Source: DASPLH01 sp035627675 (GTDB lineage Bacteria > Acidobacteriota > Terriglobia > Terriglobales > Acidobacteriaceae). From it: a stretch of 35,463 nucleotides of DNA. The notes beneath the pieces are model-generated. The model saw only the letters and a program-made list of their open reading frames with translations. It was not told the origin of the DNA and did not search any database. The stretch covers positions 1 to 35,463 of the forward strand of contig DASPLH010000002.1 of assembly GCA_035627675.1 (NCBI GenBank), in the 5' to 3' direction. Shown here piece by piece: positions 1-9,207 of this stretch. The stretch's first letter is position 1. The number at the start of each line of letters is the position of its first letter. Made by a program: the position numbers and the translations under genes.

Positions 1-380
1 AACAGTACGCCGTCTTCGAAGTAGAACTCGGGCTTGTGCGAGTGTCCGAAGATGACGGCCGCGAGCCCGGCGACCTTCGGCTTCAGATCAAGTTCGCGGA
101 CGTTGTGGATCAGGTAGAAACTCTTCTCCCGAGCCTCGGCGACCTCCGTCGCGTGAAACTGCCGCACCCAGGGCTCGGAAGCTACATCGATATTCCCGCG
201 AATTGCGACCGCCGGAGCGATACGCCGCAGTGCCGGGACGATCGTGGACGAACCGATGTCCCCGGCGTGCAGGATGAGTTGCGACCCGCGCAGGGCGCGC
301 TCCGCCTCGGGGCGGAGCAGTCCATGAGTGTCGGAGATGACACCGATGACGAACGAGTCTTTGGAAATCCGGCTGGGCAT
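1..380 (-). CDS. YfcE-like metallophosphoesterase, 3' end cut by window edge
   Basis: Read on the minus strand from an ATG at 380, the frame stays open to the left edge, so the C-terminus is missing. The N-terminus carries the calcineurin-like phosphoesterase signatures: an ISDTHG block near residue 17, HAGDIG near residue 40, a GNID block near residue 62, and GHSHKP near residue 113. These are the metal-binding Asp/His motifs of the YfcE/MJ0936 phosphodiesterase family. Members are cytoplasmic and hydrolyse phosphodiesters; the natural substrate is usually unknown. A GAGA stretch precedes the start. The gene is transcribed away from the tRNA. The family call is firm; the substrate cannot be told. 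Confidence 0.85.
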   Translation of the reverse strand, partial: MPSRISKDSFVIGVISDTHGLLRPEAERALRGSQLILHAGDIGSSTIVPALRRIAPAVAIRGNIDVASEPWVRQFHATEVAEAREKSFYLIHNVRELDLKPKVAGLAAVIFGHSHKPEFYFEDGVL

Positions 381-450
381 TGAGTCTCTACGTTGCAGAA
401 CGGTACTACGTGGGGATCAGAAGAGTAGATTAGGCGCAGCCCGACTTTGG

Positions 451-456
451 TACAAT
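451..456 (+). promoter_or_regulatory. possible -10 box for tRNA-Gly
   Basis: A TACAAT hexamer ends 11 bases before the mature tRNA 5' end and matches the sigma70 -10 consensus at five of six positions. No convincing -35 lies 16-18 bases upstream, so this is a weak call based on one element. Confidence 0.3.
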
Positions 457-467
457 TCCCCTGCTGA

Positions 468-542
468 GCGGGAGTAACTCAGTGGTAGAGTCACGGCTTC
501 CCAAGCCGTTGGTCGCGGGTTCGATCCCCGTCTCCCGCTCCA
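468..542 (+). tRNA. tRNA-Gly (anticodon CCC)
   Basis: The sequence folds as a complete cloverleaf. The 7-bp acceptor stem GCGGGAG (468-474) pairs with CTCCCGC (532-538). The D arm contains AGTGGTA. The anticodon stem ACGGC/GCCGT closes the loop TTCCCAA with anticodon CCC at 500-502. The T arm contains GGTTCGATCCC. The discriminator is T539, and CCA (540-542) is encoded in the DNA. Anticodon CCC reads GGG glycine codons. No integrase or direct repeat of the 3' end is seen nearby, so there is no sign of its use as an attachment site. Confidence 0.96.
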
Positions 543-731
543 TCCTTTTCCCCTTTCCCGTCCGTCGCCCCGGTTTGAATACGCAGCCGCGCACGACTCG
601 ACCTGCGGACCTTTTTTGCTTAGTTCGCACCGATCTCGCCTTAGCACCCGCCATTAACGTCTCTCGCCGCTGAATAATGCGGGAGACGCACACGACTTTC
701 GAGTCATCCAAACAACTACATACGTGTTCTC

Positions 732-3542
732 ATGAGCGACACACTTCCTTTCCGATCTTTCGAAGCAGCCACACGTTACGAACTCGAACACGGTTGGGAG
801 TTCCTTCCCGATCCTTCCGGCCGCTTACGCTATGGCGACCTCACGGAACGCACCGGCTGGAGGTCTGCCCGCGTGGGCCTCTCCTGGACCGCGCAGTTCG
901 AAGACCTGCGGGATTACATGGGCGCGGCCTGGTACCGGACCAGCATCGACATACCGGCGTTCCGTGAAGTCCGGCACGTGCTGCTCAAATTCGGCGCGGT
1001 GGACTACTTCTGCGAAGTCTTCATCAACGGCGTGAGTGTCGGAATCCATGAAGGCGGGTACACGCCCTTCACCATGGAGATCACCGGGCACATCCACCCG
1101 GGCGCAAACGAGGTCGCGATCCATGTGATTGACCCTCCGATGAACGAAGCAGAGAACCGCGCCCTGTTTCCCGAGATGATGTACAACGAGATCCCGCACG
1201 GGAAGCAGAACTGGTACGTCCAGAACTCCGGCATCTGGCAAGGCGTTCGACTGGAGTTCTGCCCGGCCGTGTACATCGAGGGCGCGGACATCACGCCGCG
1301 GATCAACGGAGAGTTCGACGTCAGCGTCCGGCTTGCGGGGCTCGGGCTTACGGCCAACGAGGGCGCAATCGCCGAACAGACCAGCATCGTGGCCGCGATC
1401 TATGACGCGACCGGACGAAAGGTTTTCGAGCACTCGCAGCCGATTGGGCGCATGACGCAGTGCACCATCTCCGGCACGGTTCCGCACCCGCGTCTCTGGT
1501 CGCCCGAGAGTCCCAACATGTATGTGCTGGACCTGAACCTCAAGGGTGCAGTGCAATACCGGCGTCGCCTGCGCTTCGGCTTCCGAAGCTTCGAGGCGCG
1601 CGATGGCAAGCTCTACCTCAACGGCAAGCCGTTCTACATGCTGGCTGCCCTCGATCAGGACTTCTACCCGGAGACGATCCACACGCCGGCCTCCGAGGAG
1701 TTCGTGCGCGACATGATGTTGAAGGCGAAGAAGCTCGGCATCAACGTCCTGCGCTGCCACTTGAAGGTCGCGCATCCCGTGTACCTCGACGTCGCCGACG
1801 AGATCGGGATGCTCGTCTGGTCCGAGATGCCGTCGTGGAGCGACTGCTGGTTTCCGTGCGACCACTTCTCGATGCGTGCCGCACTTCGCGGCGAGAAAAT
1901 GTTCGAAGAGGTGATGGCCCGCGACTGGAACCACCCCTGCATCGTCGTCCGGACCATCATGAACGAGTCCTGGGGAATCAACCTCAAGCAGGAAGAGCAG
2001 CGAAAGTGGTTGCGGGAGGCCTACGAGCGCGTGAAGCGCAAGGTGGAGCCGCTCGGCTGGCTGGTCATCGACAACAGCGCGTGCGAGGGGAACTTCCACA
2101 TCAAGACCGACATCGAGGACTTCCACCAGTACTACTCCATGCCGGACCAGGTGGGACTCTGGGACAAGTGGCTCGATGAACTCGCGTCCCGACCGGCATG
2201 GACCTTCAGTCCGTTCGGGGATGCCGAGCGCAGCGGGAACGAGCCGCTGCTGGTTTCCGAGTTCGGCAACTGGGGCTTGCCGAAGCTTCCGGTAGCCGAA
2301 GAGCTCCCGTGGTGGTTCCACTACAGCTTCGGCGGACGCGAGGTCACGAATCCGTCCGGCGTGTTCGAGCGCTTCCGCGACTACCAGTTCGCGCCGCTGT
2401 TCGGCAACTACAACGAGTTCGCGGAAGAGAGCCAGTGGCACCAGTTCATCTCTCTGAAGTACGAGATCGAGTCGATGCGGGCCAAAGGGGAAATCCAGGG
2501 CTACGTCGTCACTGCCATCACCGATGTTCACTGGGAGGTGAACGGGTTGATGGACATGTGGCGTAACGTCAAGGTTTTCGGCGAGGAGCTGGCCCGCATA
2601 CAGCAGCCCAGCGTTGTGCTCGGAAGACCGCAGAAATGGACGCACTTCGGCGACGATGAAGTGGAGGTCCGGGTACTGTTCTCTCACTACGGAGCGCAGG
2701 ACCTGTCGGGAGCGCGGCTGCGGTGGACCACCGAGTCGGGCGCGAGCGGGACGATCGGCCTGCCGCTGATCCAGGCCGGGACGGTGCACGATGCGGGGAC
2801 CATCCGGTGGAAGGCTCCGGTCACCGGCGGACCGATGGTTGACCGTCTTCTGTTGGAGGTGCGGACGCGCGAGGGCCGTCGCGTCTGCGAGAACTACCTG
2901 GACCAGTTCGTATTGCCACGCTCGCGGCAGGGAAGTATGCCCGCCAGGCTCCACGATCCCGAAAAGCGGTTATCGAGTCTGAGGCTGAGCACGGATGCTG
3001 CGCATCAAGCGGACGGTCGCGACGTTCTGATTGCGAGTGCCTTCGACTCCGCCGTGCAGGAACACCTCGAGCAGGGAGGAAACGTCCTCCTGCTGATCGA
3101 TTCGGAAGACGCACTGCCGCCCGATTCCAATATCGCGGCAAAGGTACGCGCCGGTTCCGAACTCGACGGACGCTGGTTCTCGAACTTCAACTGGATACGA
3201 AACGATCGTGAGCCGTTCGCCAGGGTCTCTTTCGGACGCATCCTGGGTTTCGAGTCTGCACGCGTGGTGCCGGAGTATGTCATCGGAAACGTGCCTCCGG
3301 AGAACTTCGACGACGTCATCGCGGGGGCGACATTCGGCTGGCTGCAAAAGAATTCCGCCATGGCGCTGCAACTCCGCGCCGGAAGCGGAAAGATGCTCGC
3401 AACGACCTTCCGCTTCCATGAGTATGGGACAGACGGTTATGCCACTGCTCTGCTCGACGCGATGGTGCAATACGTGGCGAGTCCCGAGTGCGACCCGAAG
3501 CTGCAGTGGACGCGAGTGCAACAGGCGGAGACGGCGGCGTAA
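732..3542 (+). CDS. glycoside hydrolase family 2 (beta-galactosidase/glucuronidase-like)
   Basis: A 936-residue GH2 enzyme. An N-terminal jelly-roll sugar-binding domain (about 20-170, including the F-I-N-G-V-x-V-G-x-H block) is followed by an Ig-like immunoglobulin domain and a TIM barrel (about 280-600). The expected catalytic acids are present: Glu412 in MNESWG (acid/base) and Glu510 in VSEFGNWG (nucleophile). The last 200 or so residues resemble a class-I amidotransferase-like fold seen at the end of some GH2 and beta-galactosidase proteins. No signal peptide is visible, so it probably acts in the cytoplasm. It is first in an operon and its TAA overlaps the galK ATG, which suggests beta-galactosidase activity. 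Sequence alone does not exclude glucuronidase or mannosidase activity. No Shine-Dalgarno precedes the ATG; TACATA at 717-722 could give a near-leaderless transcript. Confidence 0.88.
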   Translation: MSDTLPFRSFEAATRYELEHGWEFLPDPSGRLRYGDLTERTGWRSARVGLSWTAQFEDLRDYMGAAWYRTSIDIPAFREVRHVLLKFGAVDYFCEVFINGVSVGIHEGGYTPFTMEITGHIHPGANEVAIHVIDPPMNEAENRALFPEMMYNEIPHGKQNWYVQNSGIWQGVRLEFCPAVYIEGADITPRINGEFDVSVRLAGLGLTANEGAIAEQTSIVAAIYDATGRKVFEHSQPIGRMTQCTISGTVPHPRLWSPESPNMYVLDLNLKGAVQYRRRLRFGFRSFEARDGKLYLNGKPFYMLAALDQDFYPETIHTPASEEFVRDMMLKAKKLGINVLRCHLKVAHPVYLDVADEIGMLVWSEMPSWSDCWFPCDHFSMRAALRGEKMFEEVMARDWNHPCIVVRTIMNESWGINLKQEEQRKWLREAYERVKRKVEPLGWLVIDNSACEGNFHIKTDIEDFHQYYSMPDQVGLWDKWLDELASRPAWTFSPFGDAERSGNEPLLVSEFGNWGLPKLPVAEELPWWFHYSFGGREVTNPSGVFERFRDYQFAPLFGNYNEFAEESQWHQFISLKYEIESMRAKGEIQGYVVTAITDVHWEVNGLMDMWRNVKVFGEELARIQQPSVVLGRPQKWTHFGDDEVEVRVLFSHYGAQDLSGARLRWTTESGASGTIGLPLIQAGTVHDAGTIRWKAPVTGGPMVDRLLLEVRTREGRRVCENYLDQFVLPRSRQGSMPARLHDPEKRLSSLRLSTDAAHQADGRDVLIASAFDSAVQEHLEQGGNVLLLIDSEDALPPDSNIAAKVRAGSELDGRWFSNFNWIRNDREPFARVSFGRILGFESARVVPEYVIGNVPPENFDDVIAGATFGWLQKNSAMALQLRAGSGKMLATTFRFHEYGTDGYATALLDAMVQYVASPECDPKLQWTRVQQAETAA

Positions 3543-4768
3543 TGGGCGACGCAAGGATGGCAATCGGCACTCCACAGCAGAATGCGCAACTTGTTGACGA
3601 ACTGGCGCTCGCGTTTCGCGTGCGTTTCGGCGCCGAGCCCAGGTTGTTCCGGGCACCCGGCCGGGTCAACCTGATCGGCGAGCACACGGACTACAACGAC
3701 GGCTTCGTGATGCCGGCGGCGATCGACTTCCATACGTGGCTCGCAGTCTCGCCGCGCGCCGATCGCACCCTGGTCGTTCACTCCATCGACTTCAGCGAGG
3801 AGCGGGAGTTCGGCCTGGACGACCCGGCGCTTAAGCGCGAGCGTTCGTGGACCGACTACGTCGTCGGTGTCGCCCTGGCGCTCGAGAAGTCGGGACATCG
3901 GCTCACGGGCGCCAACGTGATGATCCGCGGCAACGTGCCGATCGGTGCGGGCGTCAGTTCGTCGGCGTCGATTGAGGTGGCTGTAGGGTTTGCACTGATG
4001 TCGCTCGCCGGCATGGAAGTCGATCGCGTCGCGCTGGCCAAGCTGACGCAGCGGGCCGAGAATGAGTTTGTCGGCACGCGTTGCGGCATCATGGATCAGT
4101 TCATCTCCGCCAACGCGCAGGGCGCGAACGCCTTGCTGCTGGACTGCCGCACCCTCGAGTTCCAGGTGGTTCCCGTTCCCGAGCAGGTCGAACTTGTGAT
4201 CTGCAACACCATGGTCAAGCATGAACTCTCGACGGGCGAGTACAACGTGCGCCGCGCCGAATGCGAGGAGGGTGTTCGCCTGCTGCGCACGCGCCTGCCG
4301 GAGATCAAAGCCTTGCGCGATGTGACCCTCGGGGAGCTGGAGCGGAATCGCGAGCTGCTGCCCGAAGTGGTGTACAGGCGCTGCCGTCACGTGGTTTCCG
4401 AAAACGCAAGGGTGCTGGCGGCGGGAATTGCTTTGCGTTCCTCCGACCTTCTTGAAGCGGGGCGACTGATGTACGATTCGCACCAGAGCCTGAGGAACGA
4501 CTACGAGGTGAGTTGCGCCGAGCTGGACGCGATGGTGGAAGCGGCGCGCGCGGCTCCGGGCATCGTCGGCGCGCGGATGACCGGCGGCGGTTTCGGCGGG
4601 TGCACGGTCAACCTCGTGAAGAGAGAAAGCGTGGAGCAGTTCCGGACAGCCGTAAGCCGGCAGTACACACGTGCCACGGGAATAGAGCCGGAGATCTATG
4701 TTTCGCGCGCCGCAGGAGGCGCTTCGGAGGTTCGTCCCCAGGACTCGGTCCTTCGCCGGACCGGTTGA
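3542..4768 (+). CDS. galK: galactokinase
   Basis: Phosphorylates alpha-D-galactose with ATP to galactose-1-phosphate, the first committed Leloir step. The galactokinase signature GRVNLIGEHTDYNDGF starts at residue 40, giving Arg41, Glu47, His48 and Asp50 for sugar binding. A GHMP-kinase glycine/serine loop (IGAGVSSSASIE) follows near residue 136. Asp185 in GIMDQF is the expected catalytic base. A GGGFGG block near residue 348 is the third GHMP motif. At 408 residues the length is normal. The ATG at 3542 overlaps the GH2 stop (TAATG), implying translational coupling; an in-frame ATG at 3557 is the alternative start. The preceding GH2 enzyme would supply its substrate. Confidence 0.95.
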   Translation: MGDARMAIGTPQQNAQLVDELALAFRVRFGAEPRLFRAPGRVNLIGEHTDYNDGFVMPAAIDFHTWLAVSPRADRTLVVHSIDFSEEREFGLDDPALKRERSWTDYVVGVALALEKSGHRLTGANVMIRGNVPIGAGVSSSASIEVAVGFALMSLAGMEVDRVALAKLTQRAENEFVGTRCGIMDQFISANAQGANALLLDCRTLEFQVVPVPEQVELVICNTMVKHELSTGEYNVRRAECEEGVRLLRTRLPEIKALRDVTLGELERNRELLPEVVYRRCRHVVSENARVLAAGIALRSSDLLEAGRLMYDSHQSLRNDYEVSCAELDAMVEAARAAPGIVGARMTGGGFGGCTVNLVKRESVEQFRTAVSRQYTRATGIEPEIYVSRAAGGASEVRPQDSVLRRTG

Positions 4769-4806
4769 TTGCATCCAACCGTAGTGGCCGCAGAAACGTG
4801 CTTCCA

Positions 4807-4836
4807 GGACTGCCGGGCATCGCCGCCCGGCAGTCC
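4807..4836 (+). terminator. perfect 12-bp hairpin between galK and galE
   Basis: Arms 4807-4818 and 4825-4836 are perfect reverse complements around a six-base loop. Only TTTG follows, so the U-tract is short. It sits in the 112-base gap inside the gal operon. It could be a partial terminator, a processing or stability hairpin, or an attenuator. Confidence 0.5.
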
Positions 4837-4880
4837 TTTGTAGAATGCAGCCGAGTCGTTGCAACCGAACTGGAGGAGAG

Positions 4881-5903
4881 TTGAACGTACTAGTCACAGG
4901 TGGTGCCGGTTATATCGGCGGCGTCGTCGCTGCCGAACTGCTGCGGGCGGGCCACAAGGTCGTCGTCTACGACAACCTCAGTCACGGCTTTCGCAACGCG
5001 GTTCCCGGGCAGGCCGAACTGGTCGTTGGCGACGTTGCCGACTTCGACCGGTTGACCTCCGTCTTTGCCGCGCATCGCATCGAGGCCGTCATGCACTTCG
5101 CCGCCCTGATCGAGGCGGGCGAATCGATGAAGGTTCCCGAGCGCTACTTCCGCAACAACACGGCGAGCACGCTTACGTTGCTGGAAGCCATGTTGCACGC
5201 GGGGGTAGGCAAGCTGGTCTTCTCGTCCACGGCAGCTCTCTATGGCGAGCCCGAACATATTCCGATCCGCGAAGACGATCCGCTGCGCCCCACGAACGCC
5301 TATGGGGAGTCGAAGCTGCTGGTCGAGCGCATGCTCCAGTGGTTTCACCGGATTCACGGGTTTCGATATGCGAGCCTGCGCTACTTCAATGCCGCTGGTG
5401 CGGCCGGAGTGCGCGGCGAGGCGCATCACCCCGAGTCTCACCTGATCCCGCTGATACTCCAGGTTGCACTGGGCCGGCGCGAATCGATTTCGATCTATGG
5501 GACGGACTACCCGACGCACGACGGAACCTGCGTTCGCGATTACATCCACGTCGTCGATCTTGCGCAGGCGCACGTGCTCGCCCTCGAAGGTCTCGGCGAT
5601 CGTGGGCAGCTCATTTACAACCTCGGCAACGGCCGTGGGTTCACCGTGCGCGAGGTGATCGACGTTGCCCGCCGGGTCACGGGACATCCGATTCCCGCCA
5701 TCGAAGCGCCGCGCCGGCCCGGCGATCCCGCTGTGCTGGTGGCGAGTTCAGAGAAGATTCAGCGCGAGTTGAAGTGGAAGCCGCAATACGCGGAGTTGGA
5801 GACCATCATCTCGACCGCTTGGGAGTGGCACCAGAAATATCCGCAGGGCTACCCACAGGACATCCATGCTGAACCTGACCGAACATCCGCACCGGCGTTA
5901 TAA
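4881..5903 (+). CDS. galE: UDP-glucose 4-epimerase
   Basis: Interconverts UDP-galactose and UDP-glucose with bound NAD. An extended SDR: the Rossmann glycine motif TGGAGYIG is at residues 6-13, the catalytic Tyr141 and Lys145 are in YGESK, and the preceding FSSTAALYG block supplies the Ser/Thr. The family N-R-Y-F-N-A-A-G-like segment (LRYFNAAGA) is also present. I place the start at TTG 4881, directly after a strong GGAGGAGAG sequence, because the protein then begins [13 protein letters not shown] as in known GalE proteins (340 residues). An in-frame ATG at 4845 would add 12 unconserved residues and has no ribosome-binding site. The 3' end overlaps galT by 38 bases. Confidence 0.93.
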   Translation: MNVLVTGGAGYIGGVVAAELLRAGHKVVVYDNLSHGFRNAVPGQAELVVGDVADFDRLTSVFAAHRIEAVMHFAALIEAGESMKVPERYFRNNTASTLTLLEAMLHAGVGKLVFSSTAALYGEPEHIPIREDDPLRPTNAYGESKLLVERMLQWFHRIHGFRYASLRYFNAAGAAGVRGEAHHPESHLIPLILQVALGRRESISIYGTDYPTHDGTCVRDYIHVVDLAQAHVLALEGLGDRGQLIYNLGNGRGFTVREVIDVARRVTGHPIPAIEAPRRPGDPAVLVASSEKIQRELKWKPQYAELETIISTAWEWHQKYPQGYPQDIHAEPDRTSAPAL

Positions 5904-6909
5904 CCCGCTCACGGGAGAGTGGGTGCTGGTATCGCCGCACCGCACCAAACGTCCCTGGCAAGGGCAGGTTGAGGCGCCCGCGCGCGAGTCGCGGCCTGCC
6001 TACGACCCGGAGTGCTATCTCTGTCCGGGCAACGCGCGAGCCGGGGGAGCCCGCAATCCCAGCTACAGCTCGACCTTCGTCTTCGACAATGACTACGCGG
6101 CCTTGCTGCCGGACACTCCGCGCGAGCAGGTCAATCGCGAGAACCTGCTGATCGCTTCGGGAGAGCCCGGCATCTGCCGCGTCGTGTGCTTCTCTCCCCG
6201 CCACGACCTCACGCTCTCCGGCATGAGTGTCGCCGAGGTCGAGCAGGTGATCGATACCTGGGCCGAGCAGTTCCATGAACTCGGCTCGCGTGCAGACATC
6301 GGCTACGTGCAGATCTTCGAAAACCGAGGCGCGATGATGGGCGCCAGCAACCCTCATCCGCACTGCCAGGTCTGGGGCACGGCGGACCTTCCGAACGAGG
6401 TCTTGAAAGAACAGCAGCAGCTCGCGAAATTCCGGGCGGAGCACGACGGCTGCCTGCTCTGTGAATACGTGCGGGTGGAGGAATCGGCTGGCGAGCGTGT
6501 GATCTGGAAGAGCGACAGCTTCTCGGTCGTGGTGCCGTTCTGGGCCGTGTGGCCGTTCGAGACCATGGTCATAGCCCGGCAGCACGTCGGCAGCATCCGG
6601 GAACTCTCAGGAAAGCAGCGCTCCGAGCTCGCCAGGGCGCTCACGTCAATCACCGCCATATACGACCGGGTCTTCGATGCACCCTTCCCGTACACGATGG
6701 GATTTCATCAAACCCCTACAGACGGCAACGAGCATGCAGAGTGGCATTTCCATGCGCACTTCTACCCCCCGTTGCTTCGCTCCGCCACGATCAGGAAGTT
6801 CATGGTCGGGTACGAGATGTTGGCAACACCTCAGCGCGATATCACGCCGGAACAGGCGGCGGAACGGCTGAAGGGCTTGGCGGAAACCACGCAAGGAGAG
6901 GCGTCTTAG
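5866..6909 (+). CDS. galT: galactose-1-phosphate uridylyltransferase
   Basis: Transfers UMP from UDP-glucose to galactose-1-phosphate, forming UDP-galactose and glucose-1-phosphate. The active-site HPH motif gives His164 and His166; His166 is the residue that forms the uridylyl intermediate in the family. Cys50 and Cys53 (CYLC) match the N-terminal zinc site, and a second conserved block, [11 protein letters not shown], lies near residue 291. At 347 residues it is full length. The start lies inside the galE coding region (38-base overlap), and the next gene begins one base after the stop, so galE, galT and the following fusion gene are almost certainly co-translated. Confidence 0.95.
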   Translation: MLNLTEHPHRRYNPLTGEWVLVSPHRTKRPWQGQVEAPARESRPAYDPECYLCPGNARAGGARNPSYSSTFVFDNDYAALLPDTPREQVNRENLLIASGEPGICRVVCFSPRHDLTLSGMSVAEVEQVIDTWAEQFHELGSRADIGYVQIFENRGAMMGASNPHPHCQVWGTADLPNEVLKEQQQLAKFRAEHDGCLLCEYVRVEESAGERVIWKSDSFSVVVPFWAVWPFETMVIARQHVGSIRELSGKQRSELARALTSITAIYDRVFDAPFPYTMGFHQTPTDGNEHAEWHFHAHFYPPLLRSATIRKFMVGYEMLATPQRDITPEQAAERLKGLAETTQGEAS

Positions 6910-6910
6910 C

Positions 6911-9148
6911 TTGCGAACGAATTCGGAACTGGAACTGTGGGGAGGTGCCGAGTGCACGGTCAACCGCGTGCACGACACGTACATCGAGCAGCTCGATCGT
7001 ACAGGACACTCGGCGAGGATCTCGGATCTTGACCTGTTCGCACGGCTTGGGATGAAGGCCTTGCGCCAGCCCGTCCTGTGGGAGCGCACCGCGCCCAACC
7101 ATCTGCATGAGTTCGATTGGACGTGGCCGGACCAATGGCTCGACCGCCTGCGCGAACTCGACGTTCGCCCGATCGTCGGCCTCGTTCATCACGGTAGCGG
7201 CCCGCGGTACACCAGCCTTGAAGATCCACAGTTCCCGGAAAAGCTCGCGGTTTACGCCGGGGCTGTCGCGCGGCGCTACTCGTGGGTGACGGGCTACACG
7301 CCGGTCAACGAGCCGCTGACGACGGCGCGCTTCGCCGCGCTGTATGGCTTCTGGCACCCGAACCGGCGAGACCCGCACGCATTCTTCCGCGTACTGCTGA
7401 ACGAATGCAGGGCGGTCGTACTCGCCATGCGCGCCATTCGCGAGGTGAACCCGGGCGCGCAGCTGATACAGACCGACGATCTCGGCAAAACCTTCAGCAC
7501 GCCTCTGCTGCGTTACCAGGCCGATTACGAAAACGAGCGGCGTTGGCTCACCTGGGATCTGCTCTGTGGCGTGGTGGACCGTTCCCACCGCATGTGGAAG
7601 GAGATGGCCGGAGCCGGCATTCCGGAGCGAAGTCTGCGCTGGTTCCTGGAGAACCCATGTCCTCCGGACGTGATCGGGCTGAATCACTACCTGAGCAGCG
7701 AGCGATACCTGGACGACGACGTGAGCCGATATCCCGCGGAAACGCACGGGGGAAACGCGCGGCACCGGTATGCGGACGTGCTCGCGGCCCGCGTTCGCGC
7801 AGAGGGTCCCGCCGGACCAGCGGAGATTTTCCGCGAGGCTTGGGAGCGGTACCGCATCCCGCTGGCGGTAACCGAATGCCACAACGGCTGCACGCGCGAG
7901 GAGCAGGTTCGCTGGCTGTGGGAGGTCTGGCAGTCGGCGAAACGGTGCAGGGCCGAAGGAGTCGATCTCAGGGCCGTCACGCTCTGGTCGCTGCTCGGCG
8001 CGTTCGATTGGGATCGGCTGGTCACTTCGCAGCGCGACCACTATGAGCCCGGTGTCTTCGATCTCAGGGCCAAGCGGCCGCGCCCGACCGCACTGGCCAA
8101 GCTCGCGACGCAACTGGCCAGGGGCGAAGACGCCAGCCATCCACTGCTCGAAGTCCCCGGCTGGTGGAGGCGTCCTCAGCGCGAGCTCTACGGACACGTA
8201 ATCACCGACCGTGGCCGGGTGCTGAAGGCCGAGGGCCCGCAGCAACTGATCTCGGGACAGTACAACAACGTCCGGCCGATTGTGATCACCGGCGGGCGCG
8301 GCACATTGGCGCGTGCCTTCCAGCGCGCGTGCATCGCTCGCGGTATCCCGTATCGGCTGCTGGTGAGGAGCCAGCTGGACATCGCCGATGCCGGCTCTGT
8401 CGCAGAGATCCTGGAGACACTTGAACCGTGGGTGGTGATCAACACGGCCGGCTATGTTCGCGTGGACGACGCGGAGACAGAGCCCGAACGGTGCTACCGG
8501 GAGAACACGAGAGGCCCAGCCATGCTCGCCGAGGAGTGCGCGCGCTCGGGCGTGAAGCTGGTGACGTTCTCGTCGGACCTGGTGTTTGACGGCGCGAAGT
8601 CCGAGCCTTACGTCGAAAGCGATGAGACAGCCGCGCTGAATATCTACGGCCGAAGCAAGGCTCTGGCCGAGATGGAGGTGCTGCGCACGCTGCCCGAAGC
8701 CCTCGTCATCCGGACCAGTGCCTTCTTCAGTCCATGGGACCGCTACAACTTCGTCACCTTGGCGCTTCAGCACCTTGCGGCGGGCAAGCAGTTCTGCGCG
8801 GCGGCCGACGTGATGGTTTCGCCGACGTACGTGCCGGACCTGGTGGAGGCTTCGCTTGACTTGCTGATTGATGAAGAGAGCGGGATCTGGCATCTCGCCA
8901 ACCGCGGCGCCGTCTCCTGGGCTGGACTCGCACTGGCGGCTGCGGAACGCGCGGCGGTGCCCGCCGGTCTCATCGAGGCCGTCACGCTGGAGTCCCTCGG
9001 GCTGCCCGCGTTGCGACCTGCGTACTCGGTCCTCGCAAGCGAAAAGGCGTGGGTCATGCCAACGCTCGAAAGCGCGCTCGACCGATACGTTGCCGATTGC
9101 GAACTGATCCGCGAGGACGAAGGCGAGGTTGTGGAACCGGCTGCATAG
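6911..9148 (+). CDS. GH1-like glycosidase fused to an RmlD-like dehydrorhamnose reductase domain
   Basis: A 745-residue two-domain protein. Residues 1 to about 400 are GH1-like: Glu134 in PVNEP matches the acid/base of the NEP motif, and Glu322 in VTECHNG matches the nucleophile of the (I/V)TENG motif. Residues from about 455 form an SDR related to dTDP-4-dehydrorhamnose reductase. It has a TGGRGTLARAF nucleotide-binding loop (Gly461), an INTAGYVRVDDAE segment, an FSSDLVFDG block, and a YGRSK catalytic Tyr579/Lys583 pair. The start is TTG, one base after the galT stop, with AAGGAG at 6893-6898. No signal peptide is seen. Both catalytic sites look intact, so the protein may be bifunctional, but substrates are unknown. 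Its place after galT points to a UDP-galactose-derived or other nucleotide-linked sugar. Confidence 0.85.
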   Translation: MRTNSELELWGGAECTVNRVHDTYIEQLDRTGHSARISDLDLFARLGMKALRQPVLWERTAPNHLHEFDWTWPDQWLDRLRELDVRPIVGLVHHGSGPRYTSLEDPQFPEKLAVYAGAVARRYSWVTGYTPVNEPLTTARFAALYGFWHPNRRDPHAFFRVLLNECRAVVLAMRAIREVNPGAQLIQTDDLGKTFSTPLLRYQADYENERRWLTWDLLCGVVDRSHRMWKEMAGAGIPERSLRWFLENPCPPDVIGLNHYLSSERYLDDDVSRYPAETHGGNARHRYADVLAARVRAEGPAGPAEIFREAWERYRIPLAVTECHNGCTREEQVRWLWEVWQSAKRCRAEGVDLRAVTLWSLLGAFDWDRLVTSQRDHYEPGVFDLRAKRPRPTALAKLATQLARGEDASHPLLEVPGWWRRPQRELYGHVITDRGRVLKAEGPQQLISGQYNNVRPIVITGGRGTLARAFQRACIARGIPYRLLVRSQLDIADAGSVAEILETLEPWVVINTAGYVRVDDAETEPERCYRENTRGPAMLAEECARSGVKLVTFSSDLVFDGAKSEPYVESDETAALNIYGRSKALAEMEVLRTLPEALVIRTSAFFSPWDRYNFVTLALQHLAAGKQFCAAADVMVSPTYVPDLVEASLDLLIDEESGIWHLANRGAVSWAGLALAAAERAAVPAGLIEAVTLESLGLPALRPAYSVLASEKAWVMPTLESALDRYVADCELIREDEGEVVEPAA

Positions 9149-9166
9149 ATGACGGGCAAAAAAGCA

Positions 9167-9198
9167 GGGGCGCGACTCACTCGCGCCCCTTTTCTTCT
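9167..9198. terminator. bidirectional rho-independent terminator
   Basis: A perfect 9-bp GC-rich stem (9167-9175 with 9181-9189, five-base loop) is followed by TTTTCTTCT on the plus strand. On the minus strand the run of A at 9158-9163 gives six U. It can therefore end both the gal operon and the convergent glf operon. Confidence 0.9.
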
Positions 9199-9207
9199 GT
9201 CCGAAGC

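Noticed and set aside
468..542. tRNA-Gly as an integration site for a mobile element.
   Set aside because: No integrase nearby and no repeat of the tRNA 3' end was seen downstream.
825..2954. Long open frame (709 codons) on the minus strand inside the GH2 gene.
   Set aside because: Antisense to a clear GH2 enzyme; no recognisable motif or ribosome-binding site.
6842..8893. Long open frame (683 codons) on the minus strand over the GH1-RmlD fusion.
   Set aside because: Antisense shadow; the plus strand has all catalytic motifs and operon spacing.
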